Below are positions 9,798-18,892 of a stretch of DNA of 64,000 nucleotides, piece after piece; the first letter of the stretch is position 1; the number at the start of each line of letters is the position of its first letter. This DNA is from Torymus aiolomorphi. Lineage: Eukaryota; Arthropoda; Insecta; Hymenoptera; Torymidae. The position numbers and the translations under genes are program-made. The stretch is from contig CM070873.1 in NCBI GenBank assembly GCA_036365515.1, forward strand, positions 212,521,376 through 212,585,375, given 5' to 3'. The notes beneath the pieces are model-generated. The model saw only the letters and a program-made list of their open reading frames with translations. It did not search any database and was not told where the DNA came from.

Positions 9798-11135
9798 CTA
9801 GGCACTAAAATCGGATAATATTTGGCGGGTGGAATCTATTTCGAGAACGTTATCGTACTCGGCATAAACAACGCAATTTATTGTGCTTGTTGGAGCCGAC
9901 TCAAATCCCACCTCTATGCGTAAGCTACCCGAGCGAACGAGATTCCAATGCGAGGCGCAGTGGGCCGATAAATCGGGTGTGAGATCGAAAGCCGTGAGAA
10001 AGTAGCCCAGTGAATAGTTGAAACGGTTTATGCCAAGACCCTCGTTGAGGAAATGTATACCTGTGCCCGAGTAGAGGGTTTGAAATGCATCTATAAACAT
10101 ACTATCGTTAGCAGCAAAGCGCGGCTGTAACGGTTTGCTCGGAATTTGAGACCCATCGCCGTAGAGGCAGAGGTGATTTATTGAAAAGTGTTGAAAATTA
10201 AACGGGTTAAATGTTCGATTGCTATTGAATGCCTTATTATCGACAAATCCTATTATTATTCTTTTAGGCAATTGCCCAAGAATGGCATTATCGATGGTAT
10301 CGCCATGTATACCTGCGTGAAGCGTAAAAGTTTTGACTTCTACTCTCGTGACGGGATACTTGGCCGTTGCTTTAGCGAGAGCGTTGGCGTGTGCAATTAA
10401 AATTCCCGGATTTATCTTCACGCGCCGAACGATGAGCGTGGCTTCCTTTATTTTCAGGCCGAATTTACCATCTTCGGAGGCGTCCATTAGGCAAAAGGCA
10501 TCTTTGCTTCGTACTAGTCGTACTCTCATTTCTAGACCATTGATGAGCATTCTGTCTTGATTAAAGACGTCGCAGTGCAGATGGCCAATCATGTCGGAGG
10601 TTTTTCCATTGAGTGTGAAATGCTGACGATGGAGAGCACCCTTGTTAGATATTTCACCTTGAATGTGCGGCTGGGCTTCGAATAAACCGGGCGTATCATC
10701 GTACCACAATCCGGCCGTTAAGTGTGATTCTTTTGCGATTGGCGAGTAGTTGAGCAGTGACTCTATGTATGCTCTGTAAGGATATGCATTATTGGGTGGA
10801 GAAACGAGTTTTTGATTTAGAAAAACGTCGATTTGATTAAACATTGAATGCAGTAAATTATTTACTGGGGCAACTTTTAAGTTTTCAGCAGGGGTTTCGG
10901 CATTCGGCTGTATTCTAGCTTTGACATAGAGCATGGTGTGCGCGAGATCTATATAATGTTCGCTTGCGCTCGGGATGACGAACTCTATGGGCGCGTCTCC
11001 TTCGTCGCTGAGCGAGGACACAGGTTTATAGTGTAAAAAACTACTACTCTCAATCGACGTTTGTGTCGCCGGAAGAGTGAAAATGTCGAGCTCGCTCGAC
11101 ATGCACTCGTTAGAGTGCGAGTGCAAGAAGGCCAT
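9798..11135 (-). CDS. Polinton/adintovirus major capsid protein (F54H12.2-like)
   Basis: A 445-residue intact ORF starting MAFLHSHSNEC at ATG 11133-11135. The sequence follows the family widely annotated in animal genomes as F54H12.2-like: ELDIFTLPATQTSIES, APIEFVIP, YIDLAHTMLYV near the N-terminus; an NRTFNPFNFQHF segment at about residues 306-317; and a C-terminal NCVVYAEYDNVLEID. Members are taken to be double jelly-roll major capsid proteins (hexon-like) that build the icosahedral shell; the structural assignment is from the family, not read directly. Only 3 bases separate it from the upstream gene's stop. A fragment of a related capsid gene occurs in Polinton 2 at 46975-47139. Confidence 0.85.
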   Translation of the reverse strand: MAFLHSHSNECMSSELDIFTLPATQTSIESSSFLHYKPVSSLSDEGDAPIEFVIPSASEHYIDLAHTMLYVKARIQPNAETPAENLKVAPVNNLLHSMFNQIDVFLNQKLVSPPNNAYPYRAYIESLLNYSPIAKESHLTAGLWYDDTPGLFEAQPHIQGEISNKGALHRQHFTLNGKTSDMIGHLHCDVFNQDRMLINGLEMRVRLVRSKDAFCLMDASEDGKFGLKIKEATLIVRRVKINPGILIAHANALAKATAKYPVTRVEVKTFTLHAGIHGDTIDNAILGQLPKRIIIGFVDNKAFNSNRTFNPFNFQHFSINHLCLYGDGSQIPSKPLQPRFAANDSMFIDAFQTLYSGTGIHFLNEGLGINRFNYSLGYFLTAFDLTPDLSAHCASHWNLVRSGSLRIEVGFESAPTSTINCVVYAEYDNVLEIDSTRQILSDFSA

Positions 11136-11138
11136 TTT

Positions 11139-11642
11139 TTACTTTGGACCAAAAATATCGTTTATGTTGCGAAGGGCCTTCCTCTTCTTCTCCTTCTTCT
11201 TCTTGCTCGTTCTCACAGCGGGCTTTCTTTTGCCGGGTTTTTTCTTACCGCCTGCCGTGCGCGTCCGAGTGTGTTTCTTTCTCGACTGGCGCCGCCGCTT
11301 GCCATTCACGCCTGTTTTATATCCCGAGCCTTTCATTATTTCCGATATTTTGTCAGCAGCTTTTCTTTTGAGGTTGCGTCCAGATTCTTTGGCCCGTGAT
11401 TTTACAGCCTCCTTGAAATTGACACCTCTGTTGGCAACATCGTCAACAAGCTTTATACCTGCGCGTAGTGTCTCTTTACCTACAGCCTTGGCTCCGCTCG
11501 TGATGTATGGCAGGCTGTGACGAAAAAGGCCTCCTAACCAGGCTCCTACCCAGCGACCTCTCTGAAAAATCGAACCAGCAAAAACATTTCTCACTCCACC
11601 CCCGCCTAGCTGCTCGTCGTAGTAGCGCCCGTAATGACTCAT
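11139..11642 (-). CDS. basic virion protein, adenovirus pVI/pX-like precursor
   Basis: 167 residues. A Gly-rich N-terminus (EQLGGGG at 10-16) leads to an amphipathic LGGLFR..LPYITSGAKAVGKE segment typical of Polinton pVI/pX-like minor virion proteins, then a lysine/arginine-rich C-terminal half suited to binding DNA. MKGSG at residues 103-107 fits the adenain-type cleavage rule (M/I/L-x-G-x|G) and sits where the amphipathic and basic parts meet, so the protein may be a substrate of the neighbouring protease. Start ATG 11640-11642, one base after the penton gene's stop; intact. Confidence 0.75.
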   Translation of the reverse strand: MSHYGRYYDEQLGGGGVRNVFAGSIFQRGRWVGAWLGGLFRHSLPYITSGAKAVGKETLRAGIKLVDDVANRGVNFKEAVKSRAKESGRNLKRKAADKISEIMKGSGYKTGVNGKRRRQSRKKHTRTRTAGGKKKPGKRKPAVRTSKKKKEKKRKALRNINDIFGPK

Positions 11643-11643
11643 C

Positions 11644-12418
11644 TTAACGTTTGCGCTTAAAGTGTAGCGTGACCGTCAACGTGCCGTACTCGAATGGTAT
11701 ACGTTGCCCATGTTGATCTCTTATATCGATAACGATGCTACGAAAATTGTGATAGAGAAGAGGTATATAGTGAACGGATGCAAAACGCTGTACAGTACTG
11801 CAACCGTACTTAAAGCTGGAGTTGTCTATAGAAACTATGCGCAGTAGGGCAGCTTGTGTGTCGCCTACTGTATAAGGTTCACATATATCGGTATAGATAT
11901 ACATCTGGTCGGGCAAGGCTCGAGAAAGCGAGGCAGGTCTGCTGGCTGCAATGTCGCGGTAACCTTCATGCGTTGTAAACGAACCTTTTTGACCTGCTTC
12001 GTCGAAGCCGAATACACGCATGATTTTTTCGTTGAAATCCGTAATGTGTATTTGCGAGCAGTCACACTTGCGTCTTATGATGTAAGACCCCTTACGATCT
12101 TTAAGGGGCTCGAGCATTCGATGCTTATATGTGTCATTCGCCGCGTTTATAGCGTCTACTAGTTGTTCGAGTGAATCGTAAATACCTACGGGTATACGAC
12201 ACAGTTTTTTGTCGATGAGACCCTCATTATCCTCAGCCGAGTAAAAAGTGTAACTTGCTTCGTCATCTTGAAAATGTACGATACTGCAGGGTATGTGAAT
12301 TTCAGCGAGGCCCACGCCACTCGCCGTGTAACTTTATCTCGCGCTGCAGCTGGGTCGTAAAACAACATGTTGTATTTTCGGGAAAATACGTCATGCAGCT
12401 GTTACTAGGTAGTACCAT
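11644..12418 (-). pseudogene. penton-like minor capsid protein, frameshifted
   Basis: Fivefold-vertex (penton-type, single jelly-roll) protein of Polinton-like elements, judged from its pattern: VGLAEIHIP near the N-terminus, PVGIYDSLEQLVDAIN, DQMYIYTDICEPYTVGDTQA, and a C-terminal FEYGTLTVTLHFKRKR. The main frame (12333-11644) has no ATG. The first 34 codons, from ATG 12416-12418, lie in a different frame that ends at 12317 with GEW, a motif that normally runs straight into VGL. One extra base (12316), or an equivalent small indel, separates the two. The TAA stop is one base from the next gene's ATG. Confidence 0.8.
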
Positions 12419-12448
12419 ATAAAAATCATCGCTCGTTTCCATTTTTTT

Positions 12449-14683
12449 TCAGATATTTTCAAGCTCGCTTGCTTTTACCCACGAGTTGAATTTATCAGGG
12501 TAACCGAGCCACTTAACGAGTGCTCTCTTTTTAGCGCCCCGTCCTTCTGTGCGTATGAGGCGGTCGACTTTGAAACGTTTATCGGGCGCGAGGCGTTCAC
12601 GGCCGACTAACACGAGCTCCTCAGGATAAAAGAAACCATCGATAATTTCTTCGTTCAAATCTTCGAGCACGTATGTATAGAGATTTTGACGCGTCGAAAC
12701 GCTGATTATCTTGAACACTTCTTCGCTAAAATTTTTTTCGTATCCTCTCTCAAAGGTGTTCTTGGTACGACTGATGCGCACGAGGTTGCCCACCTTGAAT
12801 TTAGGCAGCGCCGGTGGTCGCCTTCGATAATTGTAGCTCGCGCGTTTGGCGCGGGCAATTTCGGGTAAACCGAAGGTAGCTGGTAGAGCACTCAATTTCA
12901 TTTGAAAATAGTTGATGCTGTCGATAAACTTGGTTCGGCCGTACTTCAACATTGTAATATTTTGACCATTCAAAATGACGCTGGAGGCTGTGCGCTCAGA
13001 GTTTTCGGCCAATTCTTTTAAAATGAATTGAGAATCAAAAGCCTTGGCATTGTGCGCGATGCATACAATTTCGGAAAATTCAGTGCTTTCCCGAATGCAC
13101 AAGCTCAAGAGCTGTTTTACCGGATCGTCTGTGAAAATGAACTCGCGCACGCCGCATTTGCTACAAATAATTTTAAGGTCGTCCACGTCTATGCAATCCG
13201 TGCAAACCTGATGCGCGACACAGAGATTCGGCACGTGAATTCGGGCGTTTTCTCCATACGGCGTATCCTGACGGGTCTCAAAATCGTAAAAAATATATAA
13301 AAATTTTTTTTCCGCTTTCAAGTCAGCACCACCAACAATTGGTTGCATGAAAGATGCATGATTGAACGGCTGCCGCTTCGAACATTGTTTGCAATAGCTA
13401 ATACCACACTCGTGTTGACTGTGCTGCGTATATACTATTTTTAAACAATTTTCGCATAGCCGCACGACGTCGCACACTTTGCGATTATTTTTTTTGTACG
13501 AACCCGCGCGCTTGTGATTAACGAAACAACCATGCCCGAAAAATTTACGTCCACACTCTGTGCACTCTATCATTTCTACACCGTCACTCCTACATGGAGG
13601 TGTAACAAAGCAAGATTCACAAGTTCGTTTACACTTGTGTTGCCCAATACGGCGAAAACCCTTGTTACAATAAGAGCAAAAAAATTTTGACCCGGCCGCA
13701 GCAAATAAATTAGTGATCACGTTGAAGTGTCTAGACTGCTCCTCAAAGATTAAATAAATAACACCGTGAAGCGGTGCATTTAAATCTTGAATCTTGTTTC
13801 GGCCGTCAAATAACGGGGGTTCGCCGCTACCCAGGTTACACTTTTCAAATATAACCATAGCAATACCCTCCGCAGCAAAAAAATCTTGAAACGCCGTCAA
13901 CTCGCGGAATCCACACCCCTCTAGCGGTAAAATTACTCCTGCATCGTGCACGAGTTTCTCTGCGCGCTCTTTCTGTAATTTTCGCCGGCCGTCGCGGATT
14001 ACGCGCCACTCGTCGCGCGTCGCCGAGCATTCGGATGTTTTAAGAGCTAAGTGTGCTCTCGCTACTACGAGCGCGCGCGGTAAACATAAATTGTCCTCGT
14101 TTTTTATTGTTAAGATCGAGCGTTTACGAAGACTACCTATGCTTAGCGCTTGTTTTGGTCATGGTCTTCCTGCGCCAACAGGCATTTCAACGTAATATAT
14201 TTGTAAGGCTAGTGTGTCATCGATACCCAAAACTGCGTTACTTTGACTTATAGAATTTATCAAATTCCATAAATCTAAGTAACTGAAATTTTCAATAGGC
14301 CTGAACGACAACCCTCCGGGCCCCCGCGCAAACCGATCACTACGAATACTCACGCTGATTAATGTGCTAGGTGGAACGTTAGATGTAGTGTATTCGTAAA
14401 TGTCTCTAATGCTTTCCTCGAGCCATAATACAGGGTTTTCCCCGGCAGGTGGGTCACGTATATTAAAACTGACCGTGCGGCCGTGAACAGCAAACCTACG
14501 CATGTACTGCTCTCCCTCGGCAGCTATAATAAACCGCTCGGGCCCTGCGTCAGCCTCGTCGTCGCGCGTGATGCTACTACTGCTGCTGTGGCTGCTGTTG
14601 CTTCTGCTACGACCTTCACCAGCGCCTACCTGAAGAGGGGATTGACGGGTCTCTAAATGAATAAAATGAATTGTCGTCAGCTT
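12449..14683 (-). pseudogene. protein-primed DNA polymerase B fused to integrase C-terminal tail, broken
   Basis: Leftward composite. The N-terminal part (14683-14162) includes ERFIIAAEGEQ and an SQSNAVLG...MPVGAG block typical of Polinton pols, then hits TGA at 14159-14161. The same frame continues with NEDNLCLPRALVVA, a Cys/His zinc-binding region, Exo I (FYDFETRQD) and Exo II (AHNAKAFDSQFIL). At about 12857, just after PATFGLPEI, it jumps to the integrase tail: FKVGNLVRISRTK..F..GYE and a chromodomain ending ALVKWLGYPDKFNSWV. Exo III, the palm and thumb of the polymerase and the integrase RVE core are missing. No ATG precedes 14503; an acceptor-like ATTCATTTAG at about 14656 hints at a 5' exon. 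It cannot encode a working polymerase or integrase; a chimaeric protein remains possible. Confidence 0.88.
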
Positions 14684-14995
14684 TTAATATTATTTAAACA
14701 TTTCTCTTTTTTAGTCATTTTCTATTCTTCCGGTGGCCCGCGAAAACTTTCGCTTACACGTACTAATAGATCCCCGAGATCTATTTCCGTATACAACGGA
14801 GAAAATATATTTTCCGCCTAGTCATGAAACCAACGCAACACCTGTGCGCGTGGTGAATGGAGTATATTCAAAAACCGCTCGTAAACCCCAGGTATATCGG
14901 GAATGTCATAGGGATAGTGGTACGATATACTATCCCAATGTCTTATGACTAAAAAAGAAAAATATTTTTTTCAACAACATGCTCTTTTTTTTACA
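14684..14995. other. intergenic, no confident gene
   Basis: A minus-strand frame here shows a patch with coding-like composition (PYDIPDIPGVYERF) broken by a TAG near 14822, and a 71-codon ORF lies on the plus strand. I recognise neither; it may be the remains of another small gene or part of a 5' exon of the polymerase. Confidence 0.3.
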
Positions 14996-16014
14996 TTACA
15001 AAAAAGAAAATTTATTTAATTTACGCTCATTTATACGCAGATGAACTTCGTCCCACGGGATAAAGTTATTATCGTATGCTCCGGGATCTCCAAGGTAAAA
15101 ATTGCTCAAGATGTAGCGATTTTCAGCGGTATTCGCGATGCCTACATCTGCTGACGCCTGAGGAGGATCGCTCAAAAACGCCCGGTGAACGGCTTCCCCC
15201 GGCTCCACGTATGATGATAACGCCTCCAGTATATACTCTCGCTCATTTTCTACCGCCTCCATTTCTAGATTCGCCCTTTCATGGTCCTCCGCATTAATAA
15301 GGTTCGGGCTTACGGTGCGCTCCTCTTCGCTGTCAGACACCGTTTCTGTAGGCGGATTATCGTCGGAAAGAGGTGCGTTGTGTACGTCGGCGACCCAGAT
15401 TTGCTGCTGCGAGCTATCGTCATCAGCCGCGTCGCTATCAGTGTCAAACGATAGCCTGCGAGCTACAGGATTTTGTCGTCCATCAGTGCGCGCCGAACCG
15501 CTTGCCACCCCCGACGGCCCTGGTTGAGACGGTGTATCATCGGCATTCCACCCAAAGTGAGTGGCGTCGCTGCTCTCCTCGTCATCAGCTTCGATATTTT
15601 CGCTATCAGAATCGCTGTCGCGCAATAAATCTTCTAAGGCTGGAAAAAAATGTTTTTAGAGAACTAAATTTTTAAAAAATTTTAGGAAAAATATTAAAAA
15701 TTTTTTCACTTACCCATTAGCTCCTCGTACTCGCTCATGAGCTTTCTAAAAACAGGCGATCTGTCCAAGTTGCACTCGACCACAAATTCCCCGATGGTAC
15801 GCTGTACATCTCGCGAATGCCTGAATGTACGAAATAATCTTGCTATCGCCCGATAGCCAGTCAGCCGTAACAAGCGTCGTAACTGATTGACAAGTTCCGT
15901 AGAAGACAACGTCCTCAGTCGTGTATGCCACACGCCGCCTCTACTATAGCGTGATTGCGCTGCGAGACGCAATACAGCTTCCCGTAAACTTTTACAAGCG
16001 ACAAAATTCTCCAT
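14996..16014 (-). CDS. two-exon acidic protein of unknown function
   Basis: Exon 1 is 16014-15714, starting at an ATG in strong Kozak context (CACCATGG) and rich in Arg and Leu (LRRLLRLTGYRAIARLF). It ends at donor ATGG|GTAAGTG. Exon 2 is 15639-14996, after acceptor TTTTTTTCCAG. The 74-base intron joins in phase, giving about 314 residues. Exon 2 is strongly acidic (DSDSDSENIEADDEES) with a conserved-looking C-terminus (NRYILSNFYLGDPGAYDNN). A TATA box lies at 16072-16077. I do not recognise the family; a basic helical head with a long acidic tail could fit a regulator, but that is a guess. It faces away from the 288-bp repeats and appears intact. Confidence 0.72.
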
Positions 16015-16071
16015 GGTGACGCTTCTCGTTCGAAAGAAAGACTGGTAGGACTGTAAGTGGCCCTCACCGCT

Positions 16072-16077
16072 TTTATA
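16072..16077 (-). promoter_or_regulatory. TATA box of the spliced acidic gene
   Basis: TATAAA (minus strand, within CTATAAAAGCGG) lies 58 bases before the ATG at 16014. An initiator-like ACAGTCC follows at about 25-30 bases, the expected TATA-to-start spacing. Confidence 0.7.
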
Positions 16078-16224
16078 GCGCGACTTTTTGGCGGTGTCAA
16101 CGGCGTCGAGTGTTTTGAATACAGTATACACGTGGTATCAGAAAATACCTTTCCCTCGGGGTTTTTGAGCATCTGTTTACGTTATGTACTCGTGCCGTCT
16201 CTGGAAAATCTCACCAAAGCGCAG

Positions 16225-17089
16225 GAGGTAACTTTTTTCCGTTAAAAATGTGTAGCTGGGTGAAAAATAACTCCGAGTATTGCTATGCGTGATCGCGCGA
16301 CGGAAACCCCGGTACGTAAGCTTTACACGCGAAACATCCTGTTGCGGGGCTGCTACCGTGATATATTGTTTCGAAAAAACAACGGGGCTTACTTTCTTCG
16401 CAGCGGATGCAAGTTTCGAGGATAACTCCTTGGCATTATTGCATGGTCCTGTCACGTCGCGATAGTTTAGCTCGAAAGGTTTTCGTCACGCGTGCCGGCG
16501 GGTTTGAAGAAAGAGGTAACTTTTTTCCGTTAAAAATGTGTAGCTGGGTGAAAAATAACCCCGAGTATTGCTATGCGTGATCGCGCGACGGAAACCCCGG
16601 TACGTAAGCTTTACACGCGAAACATCCTGTTGCGGGGCTGCTACCGTGATATATTGTTTCGAAAAAACAACGGGGCTTACTTCCTTCGCAGCGGATGCAA
16701 GTTTCGAGGATAACTCCTTGGCATTATTGCATGGTCCTGTCACGTCGCGATAGTTTAGCTCGAAAGGTTTTCGTCACGCGTGCCGGCGGGTTTGAAGAAA
16801 GAGGTAACTTTTTTCCGTTAAAAATGTGTAGCTGGGTGAAAAATAACCCCCGAGTATTGCTATGCGTGTTCGCGCGAAGGAAACCCCGGTGCGTAAGCTT
16901 TACACGCGAAACATCCTGTTGCGGGGCTGCTACCGTGATATATTGTTTCGAAAAAACAACGGGGTTTACTTTCTTCGCAGCGGATGCAAGTTTCGAGGAT
17001 AACCCCTTGGCATTATTGCATGGTCCTGTCACGTAGCGATAGTTTAGCTCGAAAGGTTTTCGTCACGCGTGCCGACGGGTTTGAAGAAA
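16225..17089. repeat. three tandem 288-bp repeats between divergent genes
   Basis: GAGGTAACTTTTTTCC recurs at 16225, 16513 and 16801, an exact 288-bp period, and the copies differ at only a few positions. The block ends near 17089. It lies between the leftward gene starting at 16014 and the rightward gene starting at 17627. Both strands happen to be open for 60-100 codons in each unit, but no start, splice or family signal supports coding. Position and structure suggest an enhancer, or an origin/packaging-type control region. Confidence 0.9.
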
Positions 17090-17626
17090 AATTGAGAATC
17101 CCCCGCGAAGCGGGGTACGATTACTATGGCAGTCGTACAGCTTTTCGATAAGAAAAGAAACTCTACAGATGTTAAAAAATCTCTTCCTGTAAAAACCCGA
17201 AGTATCCTTCCAAGGGTTGTTTTCTACGCCTACACGTGTTTCTGTTTTTCTCACGTGCAGATACTTAACTACTCGTTCCGTGCGCGCGCTCGTAGAGCCA
17301 GAAACTTCTGCGAGGCCGCTGTGCTTAAACCATGAAAGAGTAATAAAAAATTTTCATTCGGGAAAAATTTTGCCGAGGTTCTCCGCGGCAAAACATATGC
17401 GCTTTCATCAGAGCGTCTGGAAACCCGGCATGTCGTAAATTTCATTTTCGAAAAGCGTCGAAATACAGTCTGTCATGGCATCCCCGAAAGAAAGATGTAC
17501 CGACGACACATTGCTTTTTTACGTTTTTTACTCATCCCCACTCTAGCTGCCCTCACTAACAGCAGTTTAACCCCCACCATCCCCGTGAACCTCCAACACT
17601 GTTAGCGAACATCGAGTCAGTCAGTT
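17090..17626. other. upstream region of the rightward genes
   Basis: No gene seen. A small GC hairpin (CCCCGCGAAGCGGGG) lies at about 17100-17116. The sequence before the ATG at 17627 lacks an obvious TATA box. Repeated words include GTTTGAAGAAA shared with the 288-bp block. Confidence 0.5.
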
Positions 17627-18046
17627 ATGGCCAGTCTCCAGCAGCAACTAGCCAGATTCGAAGCGCGGCTCGCCAAGTGGCGAAGAATCTCACTCAGAAA
17701 TCGGCAAGCATTGACGATTTCAACTTCGAAGGAGGCCGTATACACGGAACGGATAAGGCACTTGAAAGTGCTAAAACGCTTGCGCCAAAGACATCTCCGT
17801 CAGTGGCGGCGCAACCTGTTGGAACACCGGGCGAGAGCAGCAACACCAACCCCACCATCACCACCACCACCAGCACCACCTACAGCACCAACCATCCAGA
17901 AGTGGTGTTTTGACTGCGGGCTGTATCAACGTACAGCACTGAATTGGGTGCGCTGTTGGAGGTGCGATATACTTCGGTGCCCTCAGTGCAGCAGCAGTGC
18001 GAGCTGTCCGTGCTTGAGCGACCTGGATAGCCCGCGCTCCCCATAA
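17627..18046 (+). CDS. small Arg-rich, Cys-cluster protein 1 (accessory)
   Basis: 139 residues from ATG 17627. Order: a basic, Arg/Gln/Leu-rich helical N-terminal half (QQLARFEARLAKWRRISLR), a Pro/Thr linker at about 71-88, and a C-terminal zinc-finger-like cluster with spacing C-x2-C-x12-C-x2-C-x4-C-x2-C. It is one of two rightward genes, transcribed away from the 288-bp repeats, as early/regulatory genes often are. I do not recognise the family. Another frame (17677-17913) is also open but has no supporting feature. Confidence 0.6.
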   Translation: MASLQQQLARFEARLAKWRRISLRNRQALTISTSKEAVYTERIRHLKVLKRLRQRHLRQWRRNLLEHRARAATPTPPSPPPPAPPTAPTIQKWCFDCGLYQRTALNWVRCWRCDILRCPQCSSSASCPCLSDLDSPRSP

Positions 18047-18089
18047 AGCGGCTCGGTGATTAGTGCGTGTAGTGTAGTATTCCAGCGCA

Positions 18090-18542
18090 ATGAAGGCGAT
18101 CAGTACGCGTCGACTCGCGTACTACAACAAACTGTCGTACAAACGCGCCAAAACACAGCAATACATCAAAGTTAATTTTGCCGCGTTTAACGCTGTGCAG
18201 CGGGATTCAGCCTTTATGGCGGAATTTGTAGCCGAAATTAGTTGTCGGTTTGCCGCGGCAACATCGCCTGATACCCGCGAATACTACAGCGAGCTCCTGG
18301 AGGAGATGACGGCTGTGCTGTGTAAGTTAAATACCGCGGCAAATATCGCCCTAGAAAAATTTGATAAGGCCCACAGGCATGCCATGGCGTATACCGAAAA
18401 ATTACCTTCAGGATGGCGATGGTGTCAACATACGCAAGAAGTACTCAAAAAACCGTTGCGTCCGTGCTCTATTTGCGAGCTACGATACGCAGCGTGCATC
18501 ACGTGTCGCCATCGACGGTGCTTTTGCATGCCTCGAAAGTGA
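18090..18542 (+). CDS. small Cys-cluster protein 2 (accessory)
   Basis: 150 residues from ATG 18090, 43 bases after the previous stop. A basic N-terminus (RRLAYYNKLSYKRAKTQQ) and a mostly helical middle are followed by a C-terminal cluster C-x2-C-x6-C-x2-C-x4-C-x-C. The C-x2-C-x4-C core recalls the protein encoded just upstream, so the two may be diverged relatives. Function unknown; binding of zinc is inferred from the spacing only. Confidence 0.6.
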   Translation: MKAISTRRLAYYNKLSYKRAKTQQYIKVNFAAFNAVQRDSAFMAEFVAEISCRFAAATSPDTREYYSELLEEMTAVLCKLNTAANIALEKFDKAHRHAMAYTEKLPSGWRWCQHTQEVLKKPLRPCSICELRYAACITCRHRRCFCMPRK

Positions 18543-18892
18543 CAGGGAGCAACCAGTATCAATACGGTGTGTGTGTGTGTGTGTGTGTGTGTGCTAAGTA
18601 GTGCAAGTGTCAGCATCGTTATTATTAATACAAATTTTATATTTCGCGCTTAAAAACAATGATTAAAAAGTGCAACCGAAATAAAATGTTTGCGATTGAC
18701 TGAATGCGTATGGTGTGCTTCTAAAATAGTAATTCGTATTATAAGTTAAAATAAAAATTGTGCGTTAGTGATGTCGATATTTATATTACCGTAAGACCAA
18801 CTGTAAAATAGTAATTCGTGTATAAGTTAAAATAAAAATTGTGCGTTCGTGATGTCGGTAGTTATGTTAACGTAAGACTAACTTTCTTCTAC
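18543..18892. other. 3' region: (GT)n, 78-bp tandem duplication, poly(A) signals
   Basis: A (GT)n tract lies at 18566-18594. AATAAA-type signals occur near 18681 and 18750. A segment with AAAATAGTAATTCGT...ATTGTGCGTT.GTGATGTCG is present twice, at about 18723-18800 and 18801-18880. No gene seen. Confidence 0.7.

Noticed and set aside
12449..13951. Intact DNA polymerase gene
   Set aside because: The long ORF looks intact, but its last 135 residues are integrase tail and chromodomain; Exo III and the palm motifs are absent.
14159..14161. Selenocysteine or readthrough at the polymerase TGA
   Set aside because: No selenocysteine insertion element or readthrough context was identified, and the gene has other lesions, so simple nonsense decay is the better reading.
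16177..17036. Repeated MTGPCNNAKELS-type ORFs in the 288-bp units
   Set aside because: 288 is a multiple of three, so any chance ORF recurs in each unit; both strands are open, and there is no homology, start context or splice support.
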